From Microbulbifer sp. A4B17 (GTDB lineage: Bacteria; Pseudomonadota; Gammaproteobacteria; Pseudomonadales; Cellvibrionaceae): a stretch of 64,000 nucleotides of DNA. Position numbers and translations under genes: made by a program. Below, piece after piece: positions 17,614-27,505 of the stretch (position 1 is its first letter; every line of letters begins with the position of its first letter). The stretch lies in contig NZ_CP029064.1 in assembly GCF_003076275.1 (NCBI RefSeq), positions 2,676,501-2,740,500 on the forward strand, in the 5' to 3' direction. Below the pieces are notes generated by a model that saw only the letters and a program-made list of their open reading frames with translations, did no database searches and was not told where the DNA came from.

Positions 17614-18297
17614 GGCTACCAATTCCATATGCGTACACCCACTACATTATTTTTGTTTATTTTCTTTGGCTTTTGCCAAAGTTCGGCTTGTGTACATATC
17701 GCTGATGCTATTGTTAATCATGCAGACCGCTAAAACAACTACCGAAACTGTTCGGTCTCAATAATTTTTATCGCAACTTATTTGCGTACCACTTATTGGC
17801 CCGGAGGTCTCAAACAGAGAATAGCTAGTAGCTCCCCCTATTTCATTAGCAAGTCCTGGAAATATTTTTTAACTTCATTGCTATAGAGAAGCCCAGATTT
17901 AAGGTACCCCGATATAAAAACACCTATATCTGCCAAAAATCTATATATAACTCTATATTGGGTATAGCCATGAGTACATCACAGCCCTTTACTACATTAT
18001 TAAAATTAAGGTCATCCCTCTAAGTCAGTCAGCAACTGTTAAGTCCCGTTACCGCCTGAATCTTTACATATACGCAAGCAACCTTCTTAATGACGAAAAT
18101 TGAATAGTGGCATCCAGGAAGGAGTGATTTAAATAAATGGTGTTGTATAAGAACTGACAAGCGAAGATATGTATGCCTAACGACGCATCAGTGGTGCAGA
18201 TTTCAGACTAAACGGTGGTTTAGCGAACTATAAATTAGCCGAGGCGCTCGATATAATTCATTACTTACATTTCCAACAGGCTTAGCTGACATTTCAA
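17614..18297. other. Intergenic region between divergent operons
   Basis: About 680 bases separate the cytochrome/oxidase operon from the LytS-type kinase gene. It must carry both promoters. The middle is AT-rich with TATATA runs around 17910-17965. No RNA gene or coding frame with a ribosome site was found. Confidence 0.4.
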
Positions 18298-19392
18298 ATG
18301 ACAAAGATTAAAAGGAAACCACCTTGGTCTGGAAACAGGAGGCTGATCCAGGTATGGATATTCTTAGTGGTTTGGCCATTACTAAACATTCTTATCATTT
18401 CCACTGTACTGTATTCTCTTAAACTTCTTACTACCTACACATTATTACTGGCCATAATAAAAATATGGGGTACATTTCTAACTGGCTACCTATTATTCAG
18501 TCTCATTGAAAAAATACTCAAGCTAAAACTAAAAATAACAATAGGACAGCATTATTGGTGGCTATTCAGGCTTACTGTAATTATCTTTATATTTATTGGA
18601 ACTGCACCAATCGTAGAGATCACCCCTCAACCAAATGCACCGAAAATTAAATTTTTACCGATAATAATTATACTACTTGAGTCTTTTGTCTATTTGTCTG
18701 TGATGTATATCTTCAAACAACAGGAAGACTACTACCAGTCATACTTACATACACAAAAATCAGAATTACAAGTCCTAAAAATGCAATCTAACCCTCACTT
18801 TTTGTTTAACACGCTAAACCTAATAGCAACGGAGACATCCCGAAACCCACTGAAAGCAACAGAGCTTATTTACAATCTCTCCGATTTATTGCGGGAAACT
18901 GTAAGGCTAACCAAAAGACAATGGGTAACGATCGAAGAAGAATTACAACTAGTGGAGTTATACCTGATATTACAGCAGAAACGATTTGAGGATCGCTTTA
19001 CATTTGACATAGACTGTTCACCCAGCTTGAACAAAAAACTGATCCCCTCTTTACTACTGCTTCCTGTAACAGAAAACGCCATCAAACACGGTCTAGCACC
19101 ACAAGCTCAAAAAGGCCATGTAAGTATCAATGTAGAACTAAATAATGGCAATATGGAGATAGCAGTCCATGATACCGGAGCACCATTTGATGATAGCAAT
19201 ATTAAATTTGGCGAAGGGTTGCGCATCTTAGCCGAAACCCTACGGTTACTTTTTAACAGTGGCCATTCAATGAAACTGAGTTCAACCAGCGAGGGCGCAA
19301 GCTTAGAGATTTGCTTCCCAGAACACAACTCGTGTGTAGACATGGCAATAACAGAAGATAGAAATGAAACCAAAAACTGTCGTTATCATTGA
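18298..19392 (+). CDS. LytS/YpdA-type membrane sensor histidine kinase
   Basis: A 364-residue kinase of the His_kinase (PF06580) group. Four hydrophobic segments fill residues 18-145 with almost no periplasmic domain, suggesting sensing within or at the membrane. The phospho-acceptor is in MQSNPHFLFNTLN, the diagnostic NPHFLFN motif. The ATPase domain shows PVTENAIKHGL (N box), IAVHDTGAP (G1) and FGEGLRIL (G2). It overlaps the response regulator gene by 29 bases, so they are co-translated. The locus is clearly more AT-rich than its neighbours, which may indicate a recent origin. Confidence 0.9.
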   Translation: MTKIKRKPPWSGNRRLIQVWIFLVVWPLLNILIISTVLYSLKLLTTYTLLLAIIKIWGTFLTGYLLFSLIEKILKLKLKITIGQHYWWLFRLTVIIFIFIGTAPIVEITPQPNAPKIKFLPIIIILLESFVYLSVMYIFKQQEDYYQSYLHTQKSELQVLKMQSNPHFLFNTLNLIATETSRNPLKATELIYNLSDLLRETVRLTKRQWVTIEEELQLVELYLILQQKRFEDRFTFDIDCSPSLNKKLIPSLLLLPVTENAIKHGLAPQAQKGHVSINVELNNGNMEIAVHDTGAPFDDSNIKFGEGLRILAETLRLLFNSGHSMKLSSTSEGASLEICFPEHNSCVDMAITEDRNETKNCRYH

Positions 19393-20116
19393 TGATGAAG
19401 CTGCCGCAAGACACAACTTAAAAGAAGTAATTAAAAATTTTGATGAGCTGAAAATCGTGGGAGAAGCAACAGATGGCAAGTCTGCAATAGAAACAATAAT
19501 AGTGAAATGCCCCGATATTGTCTTCCTTGATATTGAAATGCCAGAAGTTACTGGTTTTGATGTTGCTATGAAAACCCAACATGTTAATTATCAGCTGGTT
19601 TTTTTGACCGCTTATGAACACTATGCATTACGCGCATTTAATACCAATGCTATTGACTACCTGGTGAAACCTGCCCGACCAGAAATAATTACTAAAAGCA
19701 TTCACAAAATATTATGGCAGGAATTATACGCTATAGAAAAGAAAGTAAAATCAACCTGCAAGAATTGTTTAGTATTGAGCGATCACAAACAACAGAGAGT
19801 GATTGAGTATACACACATTAACTATATTGAGAGTATCGGACGCTATCGCCGTATACACCTAACTGAGACAGGCACTGAACTACACAAAACAGCTACTATT
19901 ATTTCCGAAATAACACTGGACACATTATGCGAACAGCTACCAGGTGAAGTATTTTACCGATTGCATCGAAGTTATATCATCAATAGCAGCCGGATACTTG
20001 AACTAAAAATACAATCACGACGTCATTTTATTCGATTATCTAGCTCAGATACACTTATTCCTGTATCGCGAAGCTTTCTTAATACGCTAAAGAAACGTAT
20101 TAAAGATAGAAGTTAA
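19364..20116 (+). CDS. LytTR-family response regulator
   Basis: A 250-residue AlgR/LytR-type regulator. The receiver domain has VVIIDDEAAARH at the N-terminus, the phosphorylated Asp in DIVFLDIEMPEVTGFD, and the conserved lysine in YLVKPARP. Residues about 140-248 form the LytTR DNA-binding domain, with INYIESIGRYRRIH and YRLHRSYIINSSRI as family signatures. Its partner kinase is encoded just upstream with overlap. Target genes are not evident; LytTR proteins bind pairs of direct repeats, and none was confidently seen here. Confidence 0.92.
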   Translation: MKPKTVVIIDDEAAARHNLKEVIKNFDELKIVGEATDGKSAIETIIVKCPDIVFLDIEMPEVTGFDVAMKTQHVNYQLVFLTAYEHYALRAFNTNAIDYLVKPARPEIITKSIHKILWQELYAIEKKVKSTCKNCLVLSDHKQQRVIEYTHINYIESIGRYRRIHLTETGTELHKTATIISEITLDTLCEQLPGEVFYRLHRSYIINSSRILELKIQSRRHFIRLSSSDTLIPVSRSFLNTLKKRIKDRS

Positions 20117-20487
20117 TAATTTGTTCTGTATTTTAGTCCACCTACTGCAAAGACCTAGAGAGCCTCTGAATAATTCCGTAATATCTATGCGGGTCTTGAA
20201 AGCTTCAGATGTTAGGTGCAGCTCGCCACGAATATCCCTAATCCTTTGCAAGAGCTGCAACACAGCAGCTGTGTCCTTCAAGGTCCGCCCTGTGATTACG
20301 TATTTTAAGGCACCCCAAGAGTCGCGACGCCAACTTTATCGCTAACTGTAGCTGTATACGTAGTGATCAATGCGCTAATTACAGCATAATCAAAAGCTGA
20401 AAGTAAGCTATCCCGTACTCTACTTAAACCATTGAGAATCGATACGAACAAGAATACTCTAAGGCTTTTAAATATAGTGGGTATCTT
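20117..20487. other. Intergenic stretch with a possible coding remnant
   Basis: About 370 bases. A minus-strand frame (20281-20087) reads like a protein fragment (VLQLLQRIRDIRGELHL), but it has no start context and extends into the response-regulator gene. The string GCCTCTGAATAATTC at 20161 resembles one at 288-299, hinting at mobile-element debris. No intact gene is supported. Confidence 0.35.
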
Positions 20488-21396
20488 GTGGTGGAGAGAG
20501 TGTTAGTGTCCCCCAATGGGCCGGTGTTATCACAGTTAATTCAAGGCTATTGGCGTATAGACAATTGGAATTTAACCCCGCAGGAGCGCTTAACGTTCCT
20601 AAAACAGCATCTAGACAAGGGAATTACCACTGTCGATCATGCGGATATTTATGGGGACTATTCCTGCGAACAACTGTTCGGAGAAGCACTGAAGCTGGAT
20701 AAGTCAGTTCGCAACCAAATTGAGATTGTCACCAAATGCAACATCAAATTGCTCTCTGAAAAATATCCGGGGAGAACAGTTAAGCACTATGATTCCAGTG
20801 CAAAGCATATTCAGTTCTCAGTGGATAACTCTCTGTCCCGTCTCGGAGTAGAACATATTGATATCCTGCTTCTCCACCGGCCTGATGCTTTAATGGATGC
20901 AGATGAGGTTGCCAGTGTATTTACTGAACTTCAAAAAGCCGGCAAAGTAAAACACTTCGGTGTCTCCAATTTCACTCCCCAGCAATTTGATCTGCTGCAG
21001 TCCAGGCTAAATTCTCCATTGGTGACCAATCAGGTAGAGATTAATCCCTTGAATTTCAATGTGTCTGAAGATGGAACCCTGGATCAGTTACAGCAATATA
21101 GAGTTCGCCCTATGGCCTGGTCTTGCTTAGCAGGAGGGAGAATATTTAATGGATCAGATAGCCAGGCACAACGCTTACGTGTCACCTTGAAGGAAATCAA
21201 GGACGAAATCGGTGCAAACAATATTGACCAGGTTATCTATGCGTGGGTGCGCCGCTTTCCTTCCAAGCCTTTAGCGATCATGGGATCGGGTAAAATTGAG
21301 CGTATTGAATCTGCAATTGAAAGCCTGAATTTTAACCTGAATAGAGAGCAATGGTATAAAATTTGGACTGCTTCCAGGGGGCGTGAAGTTCCATAA
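20488..21396 (+). CDS. Aldo/keto reductase, YdhF-like
   Basis: A 302-residue NADPH-dependent TIM-barrel oxidoreductase. Family landmarks: QGYWRIDNW near the N-terminus, the catalytic Asp-x-x-x-Tyr in VDHADIYGDY, the lysine in EIVTKCNI, HIDILLLHRPD, and VKHFGVSNFTPQQ. The C-terminal IMGSGKIERIESAI binds the cofactor phosphate. It matches the E. coli YdhF group, of unknown natural substrate. The start is a GTG near 20488; another GTG 18 bases on, preceded by GGAGAG, would also serve. It stands alone. Confidence 0.88.
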   Translation: MVERVLVSPNGPVLSQLIQGYWRIDNWNLTPQERLTFLKQHLDKGITTVDHADIYGDYSCEQLFGEALKLDKSVRNQIEIVTKCNIKLLSEKYPGRTVKHYDSSAKHIQFSVDNSLSRLGVEHIDILLLHRPDALMDADEVASVFTELQKAGKVKHFGVSNFTPQQFDLLQSRLNSPLVTNQVEINPLNFNVSEDGTLDQLQQYRVRPMAWSCLAGGRIFNGSDSQAQRLRVTLKEIKDEIGANNIDQVIYAWVRRFPSKPLAIMGSGKIERIESAIESLNFNLNREQWYKIWTASRGREVP

Positions 21397-21520
21397 CGCC
21401 GATTTGCAGACTGAAGAAATTAGCAATTTTCCTGCTTTAGCAGTGGATTCTTTTATTACTCAATAACCAAGCGGTACGAACTTTGATCCAGTTGCACCGC
21501 CTGGTTATCTGACAGGGTTA

Positions 21521-22228
21521 CTAACTCTGCTGCCCCATCTGGCTTGACCATTGCATCAAGCGACCTTGCGACATATTTTTATTTTTTTCATCCCCATTAT
21601 TCATAAAGGATGCCAGTTCAGTTACCAAATTCCCTTTGCGCCACTCATAAAGGAAGCTTGCAAGCACATGGAAGGCAGCATCTGAACAGTTAGAGATAAC
21701 TTGTAACTGACCATTATTATTACCCTCCAGGGAACTCAGTCTCTCCATCCACTTACCTGGGGCAAATGCGTAGTGGAATGTGATTCCGATATTGTCGAGA
21801 TGACTTCCGTAACCCTGGGTACCCAGAAGCTCTTGTCGCAAGAAGTTCCTGAAACTTGTGTACTCTTGTTGAGAAACTTGCATCCCATAATATTGAGCTG
21901 TTGGATCAGCATTCATTCCTGTGTCATCGCGCCAGCGGCCATCTATTGGTCGCATATTATTGTGTCGTCCACCAACAGATCCTTTGAATGCATCCCAGGA
22001 GCTGTTAGGGTCCCAACCAACAATGGTATCAATAACACCATTGTTACCCGTTATTAGAGCAGTATGCCCATTCCATGTTCTGCCCAGGGAGCTTTCGACT
22101 CCACCATTACCCTGCCACTGCGCATAAAATCTTGAAAAGAAAGAGCTGTATGACCGCAAACTGGACACGAAACAAATGCCCGCAAAGTGTCCCTGACACG
22201 CCCTAGGATTAAAACCTCTTCCGCTCAT
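21521..22228 (-). CDS. Orphan protein with a possible circularly permuted NlpC/P60-like active site
   Basis: A 235-residue protein without a signal peptide. It carries WNGHTALITG (His55, a histidine at the start of a beta strand) and, far downstream, VISNCSDAAFHVLASFL (Cys181, at the start of a long helix). Papain-like enzymes with the His strand before the Cys helix are known as permuted NlpC/P60 (YiiX/LRAT-like) and act as amidases, lipases or toxins. The order, strand/helix context and the N-C-S-D string fit, but overall similarity cannot be tested here. The ATG at 22228 follows GGAGG at 8 bases. Two N-terminal cysteines (RACQGHFAGICF) are unusual. It stands alone, with no obvious immunity gene or secretion signal. 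Confidence 0.55.
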   Translation of the reverse strand: MSGRGFNPRACQGHFAGICFVSSLRSYSSFFSRFYAQWQGNGGVESSLGRTWNGHTALITGNNGVIDTIVGWDPNSSWDAFKGSVGGRHNNMRPIDGRWRDDTGMNADPTAQYYGMQVSQQEYTSFRNFLRQELLGTQGYGSHLDNIGITFHYAFAPGKWMERLSSLEGNNNGQLQVISNCSDAAFHVLASFLYEWRKGNLVTELASFMNNGDEKNKNMSQGRLMQWSSQMGQQS

Positions 22229-23078
22229 GCCTACATCCTCCATAACGTCTGTGAATAAACTACGCCAGTATTAGTGTCTTGTTTTTAATAGCTTAAGAGC
22301 TCACACAATTTGCCTTGTAAACCGCTGAACCATGATTCTTATTTATCAGGGCTAAATGCAAAATGATTGATTCGCTACGCTACTCGGAATAATTTGATAT
22401 CAAACTGGTACCATCGTGTCAATACAAGAGGTTTTCGATTCAAAGAGAGGAAAAGGTTTGGGGACTAAGGTGAATCGCGAAGCTTGATGAACTTAAAATC
22501 TGCTTGATAATAACAATAAAACCATTGCCTCAGTCAAAGTAACATTAAGATTGTGTATTACAGGCTCATAATGAAAATTATTAACCTATCTTGCGCCATG
22601 GATAAAAGCTGAAAACTTATTAAGAATTTTCACAGTAACGAGTATACGAACATGAATATACTCAAAAAAATTGGCATCCAAGGCCAACTCTTTCTGGATC
22701 AGACGCATTGGATATTCCATGGATTCTAAATCCAGCTATCGTGAGAAGCTTACTTGACGGCCCCACGACTGCTTTGAGATCCGTAATCCACCCTGGAAAT
22801 TTCGGGGATCATAACTGGCTATTGTCCCAGACTCTTCATACCTGATGATATTGCTAAAGCGAAATAATGATTGCAAATTTCACAAGGATTTCAAAATAAT
22901 CAACTTGAAAAGTATATTATTCAGGGCAATGAGCAGCTTTTAATAGAGCAATTGATGATACTGCAATCGATCTATCAATAAGCATAAAAAAAGCCAAGAA
23001 AATACTGGCTAATTTTGAAAGTACACTGCGGCCGGTTAGCCACAACCAGAAAATAGATTATGGCAAACCGTTAAAAGA
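22229..23078. other. Gene-free stretch of about 850 bases
   Basis: AT-rich sequence between the orphan gene and the nuclease gene. A 25-codon frame starting near 22651 ends quickly and has no ribosome site. Apart from the terminator at 22985-23012, nothing functional was recognised. Confidence 0.4.
22985..23012 (-). terminator. Terminator of the S1/P1 nuclease gene
   Basis: On the minus strand an AGCCA/TGGCT stem is followed by a run of seven T residues, about 70 bases past the nuclease stop. Confidence 0.65.
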
Positions 23079-23903
23079 CTAATTGTTGGCGACATCGATT
23101 GCCGGGGTACCCAGAGCTGTATTTAATACAGCTGCTAAACGGACCCCACCCTGCTGCAAGCGTATTTCAACAGACTCTTGGCAACGCAAGAAGTACTTTT
23201 CCCCTAACTGTGTTTCGGTTGTATAAGCTAGGCTATGGGCCAGCTTATGCGATTCCTGCGCCCAAACCGCAACCGAAGTGGACTGCCAGAGCTGCCTTTC
23301 AGCCCCGCTGATCTTTTCTGTTTGTTCCTGGGCATAGTCCTGCCAGTCCGAAACAAGGCGGGAAACCAAATGAATATCCCAAAGTGCATGCAAATTTGTC
23401 TCAACTCCATAGAACTGGACTTGAACATCGTTCCCGCCTTTATCAGAAAACAAACCGGTATGTAGTGGTTGATGAAGATCGCCAACAAAGTGTGCGATAA
23501 ACATAAGCGCTTCTGCACGCTCTATTTTTGTGCGAGACCGGTCTGCCAATACCTCCTGATAATTTTGAATTGCCTGCAAAATACAGCCGGCAGGTGGGCA
23601 ATCACGCGCTTCTACATAAGTGTTCCAATTACGAGACAAATTTATATAGTGCAGCGGTGCAGCCCAATTGTAACTTTCATCAGCTCTAATTCGATCTGCC
23701 CAAGTTGTAGACTCAGCCAGATGTGGCTCTCCCGCCTCTTCCAGTAATAGCTCAATTTCATCAGCTACTTCGGGGTCGAGGTAATGCCATGCAATCTCCC
23801 CTACTACCCGGTGGCCATCATCCCCCCAGGCGTGTGCTTGCGTCATAGCTGTCAGTCCGAACAGTGCAACGAAGATACTCGTTACTATTATTCGTATGCT
23901 CAT
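23079..23903 (-). CDS. Secreted S1/P1-family nuclease
   Basis: A 274-residue zinc-dependent single-strand nuclease/3'-nucleotidase. A signal peptide (residues 1-25) is cut before Trp, so the mature protein starts WGDDGHRVVGEIA: the N-terminal Trp amine and the His are trinuclear-zinc ligands in S1/P1. The other ligand blocks are visible: TWADRIR, PLHYINL, FIAHFVGDLHQPLH and LHALWDIH. It is expected to act outside the inner membrane on RNA, ssDNA or nucleotides, releasing phosphate. It is divergent from an Oar-like TonB receptor across about 230 bases. Confidence 0.93.
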   Translation of the reverse strand: MSIRIIVTSIFVALFGLTAMTQAHAWGDDGHRVVGEIAWHYLDPEVADEIELLLEEAGEPHLAESTTWADRIRADESYNWAAPLHYINLSRNWNTYVEARDCPPAGCILQAIQNYQEVLADRSRTKIERAEALMFIAHFVGDLHQPLHTGLFSDKGGNDVQVQFYGVETNLHALWDIHLVSRLVSDWQDYAQEQTEKISGAERQLWQSTSVAVWAQESHKLAHSLAYTTETQLGEKYFLRCQESVEIRLQQGGVRLAAVLNTALGTPAIDVANN

Positions 23904-24136
23904 CAGGTAAGTCCGTCCGGGTAAATTTGCTGCCTACTTTAACGCCCATTTGTGACAAGTTCACGGCTGTAATAATTTATTTACATGCGCGCTACATAAT
24001 CGCTTCAGCTCTTATCCAGTACTCAAAAAAATTACATAACCACCTTAACTGAAACTTGGAACCTAAGTTGCAAGAGCAAAACTCGACAATTACTTGGGCC
24101 ACTTGAGTTGGCAATTCTTTAGACCAGGAAAAAGCT

Positions 24137-27100
24137 ATGAAACCTTCTCTGTTCCCGCGCGTATTGTTATCCGCGGCGATTATCTCCGTAGCCAGTTTGG
24201 CGCAGGTATCCCATGCACAAGAAACCGCAGCAGGTATCCGCGGTTCTATTACAGGTAGCAATGGCCAAGCAGTTAGCGATGCCAAAGTAACAGTAATTCA
24301 TACCCCATCCAATAGTCGCCGTGTAGTCGAAGTCAGCGATTCAGGTCAATTCAACCTTAGCGGCCTTCGTGTGGGTGGCCCCTACACGGTCACCATTGAA
24401 TCTGACGAAGGCGAGCGTGTAATCGAGGATATCTATCTTTCCGTAGGTGATACCCTTCCCCTGAGCTTGACCCTCAGCTCCTCCAGCTTGGAGGAAGTAA
24501 GCGTTTTGGGTCAGGCTCTCAGCACATCCCGCCTGGCAGTAGGCCCTTCCTCTCACTTCAACAGCGATGACCTGGCAAGTGCCCCATCCGTAAACCGGGA
24601 TATCAAAGACGTCCTGCGCCTAGACCCACGTGTATATGTTGACGAAGCCAACGTAGATGCCATCCAATGTGCCGGCGCTAACCCTCGCTTCAACAGCCTT
24701 ACCGTTGACGGCGTTCGTATGAACGATAACTTCGGCCTGAATAGTAATGGCTACCCTACCGAACGCATGCCATTCTCCTATGATGCCATTGATCATGTAG
24801 CCGTAGAGCTGGCCCCTTTTGATGTCCAGTATGGCGGTTTCAGCGCTTGTAACATCAACGCAGTTACCAAATCCGGCACCAATGAGTGGCATGGTTCGTT
24901 TTTCTATGATTACACCGACGATGGATTCCGCGGCGATTCCCTCGAGGGTGACGATATCGATGTGGCTAGCTTTGAAGAAAAGCGTTACAACGCCACTTTG
25001 GGCGGGGCCATTATTGAAGACAAACTGTTCTTCTTTGCTGCCTATGAAAAACTAGAGGGCGTTGCCACTTTTGATCGCGGCCCAGCCGGTAGCAGCTCCG
25101 CAACTGAAGTCCAGGGTGTTTCTCAGGAACAACTTGATGAAATTATCCGTATCTCTAATGAAGTATATGGTTACAACCCAGGAGGACTGCCTACCAGCCT
25201 GCCGGAGGAAGACGAAAAACTTCTGGTTAAACTGGATTGGAACATCTCCGACGACCATCGCGCGGCATTTACCTACAACTATAACGATGGTTTCTCTATC
25301 GCTGAAGCCGATGGCGATGCCGATGAGCTCGAATTATCTAACCACTACTATGAACGCGGTGCAGAACTCAACTCTTACGTGGCTCAGTTGTTCTCAGACT
25401 GGAGCGACATCTTCTCCACTGAGATGAAAATTGGCTACTCGGAGTTGGACAATCGCCAAAACTCCCTGGGTGGAACTGATTTCGGTGAAGTACAAATCAC
25501 CACTTATAATGACCACGATAACGATGGCAGTGATTCCCGTGCAACGGTTTACTTGGGAGCAGATGACTCACGTCATGCGAACAAGTTGAGCTATGAAAAC
25601 CTTACTTTTAAGCTCGCAGGTAAACTGCTATTTGGTGAACACAATTTAACTGCAGGCTATGAGCACGAAAACTTCGATGTTTACAACCTGTTTATCCAGG
25701 AAGCTGCCGGCGAATACCGCTTTGATAGCATTGAAGATTTTGAAGCTGGCATCACCAACCGAGTCACTTATGAAAATGCGGCCGGCACCAACAATATCCT
25801 GGATGCCGCCGCTGAATTTAGTTACAGCATCGACACCCTATACGCTCAGGACGAATACACCTTTGCAAATCTCGACCTGACCGTTGTCGCCGGCCTGCGC
25901 TACGATCGCTATAGCAGCGATGATAAGCCAGTGGCAAATGCTGATATCTTTTCCACATATGGTTTCTCCAACCAGCACAACATGGATGGCCTGGATCTAT
26001 TGCAGCCACGCCTCGGGCTCAGCTGGAATGTTGATGACAACCTAGAACTACACGGTGGTATCGGCCTCTATTCCGGTGGTAACCCCAATGTGTGGATCTC
26101 CAATAATTACTCCAACAATGGCGTACTTCAAATTGAAGCGCAGGATAGAAGCGGTACCTCACTATTCGATATGGATTGGACCAACAATGGCGATCCAATC
26201 TATGAAGTTCCTCAAGAACTCTACGACATGGTCGCCAATGGCGATGGCTCCGTAGGCGGGGTTAACTTGATGGACCCGGATTTTGAACTGCCATCCATTT
26301 GGAAATACGCAATTGGTGGTAGCTACGAGTTTGATTCAGGATACTTGGTTTCCGCAGACTATTTGTACAGCGATTATCAGGATGCCGCTATTATTCAAGA
26401 CATTTCGCTTGAACAGGTTGGTACTACTGCCGACGGACGCCCAATTTATGACAGCACCAATGGTCGTAGCCAAGACTTTATGCTGACCAATGTGGATGGC
26501 GACTCAGGCTATTCCAGCGTTTTCTCTCTTGGTTTGAGCAAATCTTTCGACTTCGGACTGAGTGTTGCAGTTGGTTACGCCTTTACTGAAGCTGAAGATG
26601 TTAACCCAATGACGAGCTCAGTGGCCTACTCCAATTACACGACTATCGCTACTGCGGATGCACAGGACCCAGGTACTGCAACTTCCAACTATGTAGTTCC
26701 ACATCGCTTCACCTTGAAGCTGGACTACACTCAGGAGTTCTTCGCGGGATACGAAACACGCTTCACCTTATTCGGCTCTGCCAACGAAGGTGTTCCCTAT
26801 AGCTACACATTTGGCGACCAGATCTTTGGTGATGCCGGTTGGGGGCGTGGCTTGCTCTACGTGCCCACGGGTGCCGATGATGTCAATGTTGTATTTGCAG
26901 ATGACTTCGATACTGATGCCTTCTTTGCCTGGGTCGACTCTGAAGACCTGGATAGCGGGACTATGGAACGCAATTCACTTAACAGTAATTGGTGGACAAA
27001 GTTCGATCTACGTATAGACCAACAACTACCAGGATGGCGTGCGGAAGACCGGGTAAACGCGTATTTTGTAATTGAAAACCTGGGCAATCTGCTAAATGAC

Positions 27101-27274
27101 GAATGGGGTGTCATGTATGAAGGTGGATTCCCTCGCTACCAGTCTGCAGTAACTGCAACCATTGATGATCAGGGGCGCTATGTGTTCGAGGAGTTCCTAG
27201 ACCCAGCAGGGCAAACCCGAGTGACCGATGCCTCCCTGTGGAGCGCACGAATGGGAATACGCTACGAATTCTGA
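24137..27274 (+). CDS. Oar-like TonB-dependent outer-membrane receptor
   Basis: A 1045-residue outer-membrane protein. After the signal peptide (about 1-28) comes a carboxypeptidase-regulatory-like beta domain (GIRGSITGSNGQAVSDAKVTV), then a plug domain (DIKDVLRLDPRVYVDE, FNSLTVDGVRMNDNFG) and a long barrel rich in Asp/Asn/Tyr, ending in the aromatic beta-signal GIRYEF. It resembles Oar proteins, which lack a typical TonB box and transport or export unknown substrates. An AGGAAAAAGCT site precedes the ATG. It is monocistronic, with a terminator after it. Its neighbour, a secreted nuclease gene, is divergent; a link through nucleic-acid scavenging is speculation. Confidence 0.9.
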   Translation: MKPSLFPRVLLSAAIISVASLAQVSHAQETAAGIRGSITGSNGQAVSDAKVTVIHTPSNSRRVVEVSDSGQFNLSGLRVGGPYTVTIESDEGERVIEDIYLSVGDTLPLSLTLSSSSLEEVSVLGQALSTSRLAVGPSSHFNSDDLASAPSVNRDIKDVLRLDPRVYVDEANVDAIQCAGANPRFNSLTVDGVRMNDNFGLNSNGYPTERMPFSYDAIDHVAVELAPFDVQYGGFSACNINAVTKSGTNEWHGSFFYDYTDDGFRGDSLEGDDIDVASFEEKRYNATLGGAIIEDKLFFFAAYEKLEGVATFDRGPAGSSSATEVQGVSQEQLDEIIRISNEVYGYNPGGLPTSLPEEDEKLLVKLDWNISDDHRAAFTYNYNDGFSIAEADGDADELELSNHYYERGAELNSYVAQLFSDWSDIFSTEMKIGYSELDNRQNSLGGTDFGEVQITTYNDHDNDGSDSRATVYLGADDSRHANKLSYENLTFKLAGKLLFGEHNLTAGYEHENFDVYNLFIQEAAGEYRFDSIEDFEAGITNRVTYENAAGTNNILDAAAEFSYSIDTLYAQDEYTFANLDLTVVAGLRYDRYSSDDKPVANADIFSTYGFSNQHNMDGLDLLQPRLGLSWNVDDNLELHGGIGLYSGGNPNVWISNNYSNNGVLQIEAQDRSGTSLFDMDWTNNGDPIYEVPQELYDMVANGDGSVGGVNLMDPDFELPSIWKYAIGGSYEFDSGYLVSADYLYSDYQDAAIIQDISLEQVGTTADGRPIYDSTNGRSQDFMLTNVDGDSGYSSVFSLGLSKSFDFGLSVAVGYAFTEAEDVNPMTSSVAYSNYTTIATADAQDPGTATSNYVVPHRFTLKLDYTQEFFAGYETRFTLFGSANEGVPYSYTFGDQIFGDAGWGRGLLYVPTGADDVNVVFADDFDTDAFFAWVDSEDLDSGTMERNSLNSNWWTKFDLRIDQQLPGWRAEDRVNAYFVIENLGNLLNDEWGVMYEGGFPRYQSAVTATIDDQGRYVFEEFLDPAGQTRVTDASLWSARMGIRYEF

Positions 27275-27290
27275 TCTTACCTTTCACAGC

Positions 27291-27319
27291 AAGGCCATAG
27301 TTTTACTGTGGCCTTTTTT
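27291..27319 (+). terminator. Terminator of the Oar-like receptor gene
   Basis: A GGCCA-t-AG/CT-g-TGGCC stem-loop followed by a T-run, 18 bases after the stop. Confidence 0.8.
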
Positions 27320-27447
27320 GTTTCACTACTCCAAAAATCAGCTATTTCTACCAATTATTTCAGTAGTTACTGAGTGAATCAGTTTTCAAAGCTGGGACTC
27401 TGCTTACCATCAAAAGCCGCAAGGCGAAAAATATAAGCAATTGGAAA

Positions 27448-27477
27448 TAAAAAAGCCGCATTTACTTGCGGCTTTTA
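27448..27477 (-). terminator. Terminator of the hybrid sensor kinase gene
   Basis: On the minus strand AAAAGCCGCA/TGCGGCTTTT with a five-base loop runs into T residues, 30 bases past the kinase stop. Confidence 0.85.
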
Positions 27478-27505
27478 TACTGAATATCAAAGCAAGACAA
27501 ATAAG

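Noticed and set aside
20087-20281. Minus-strand 64-codon frame after the LytTR regulator
   Set aside because: Protein-like composition but no start context, it overlaps the end of the regulator gene, and no family was recognised; kept only as a possible remnant.
23079-27274. Divergent nuclease and Oar-like receptor as a DNA-uptake system
   Set aside because: Only shared promoter space supports it; no competence or phosphate-regulon site was identified.
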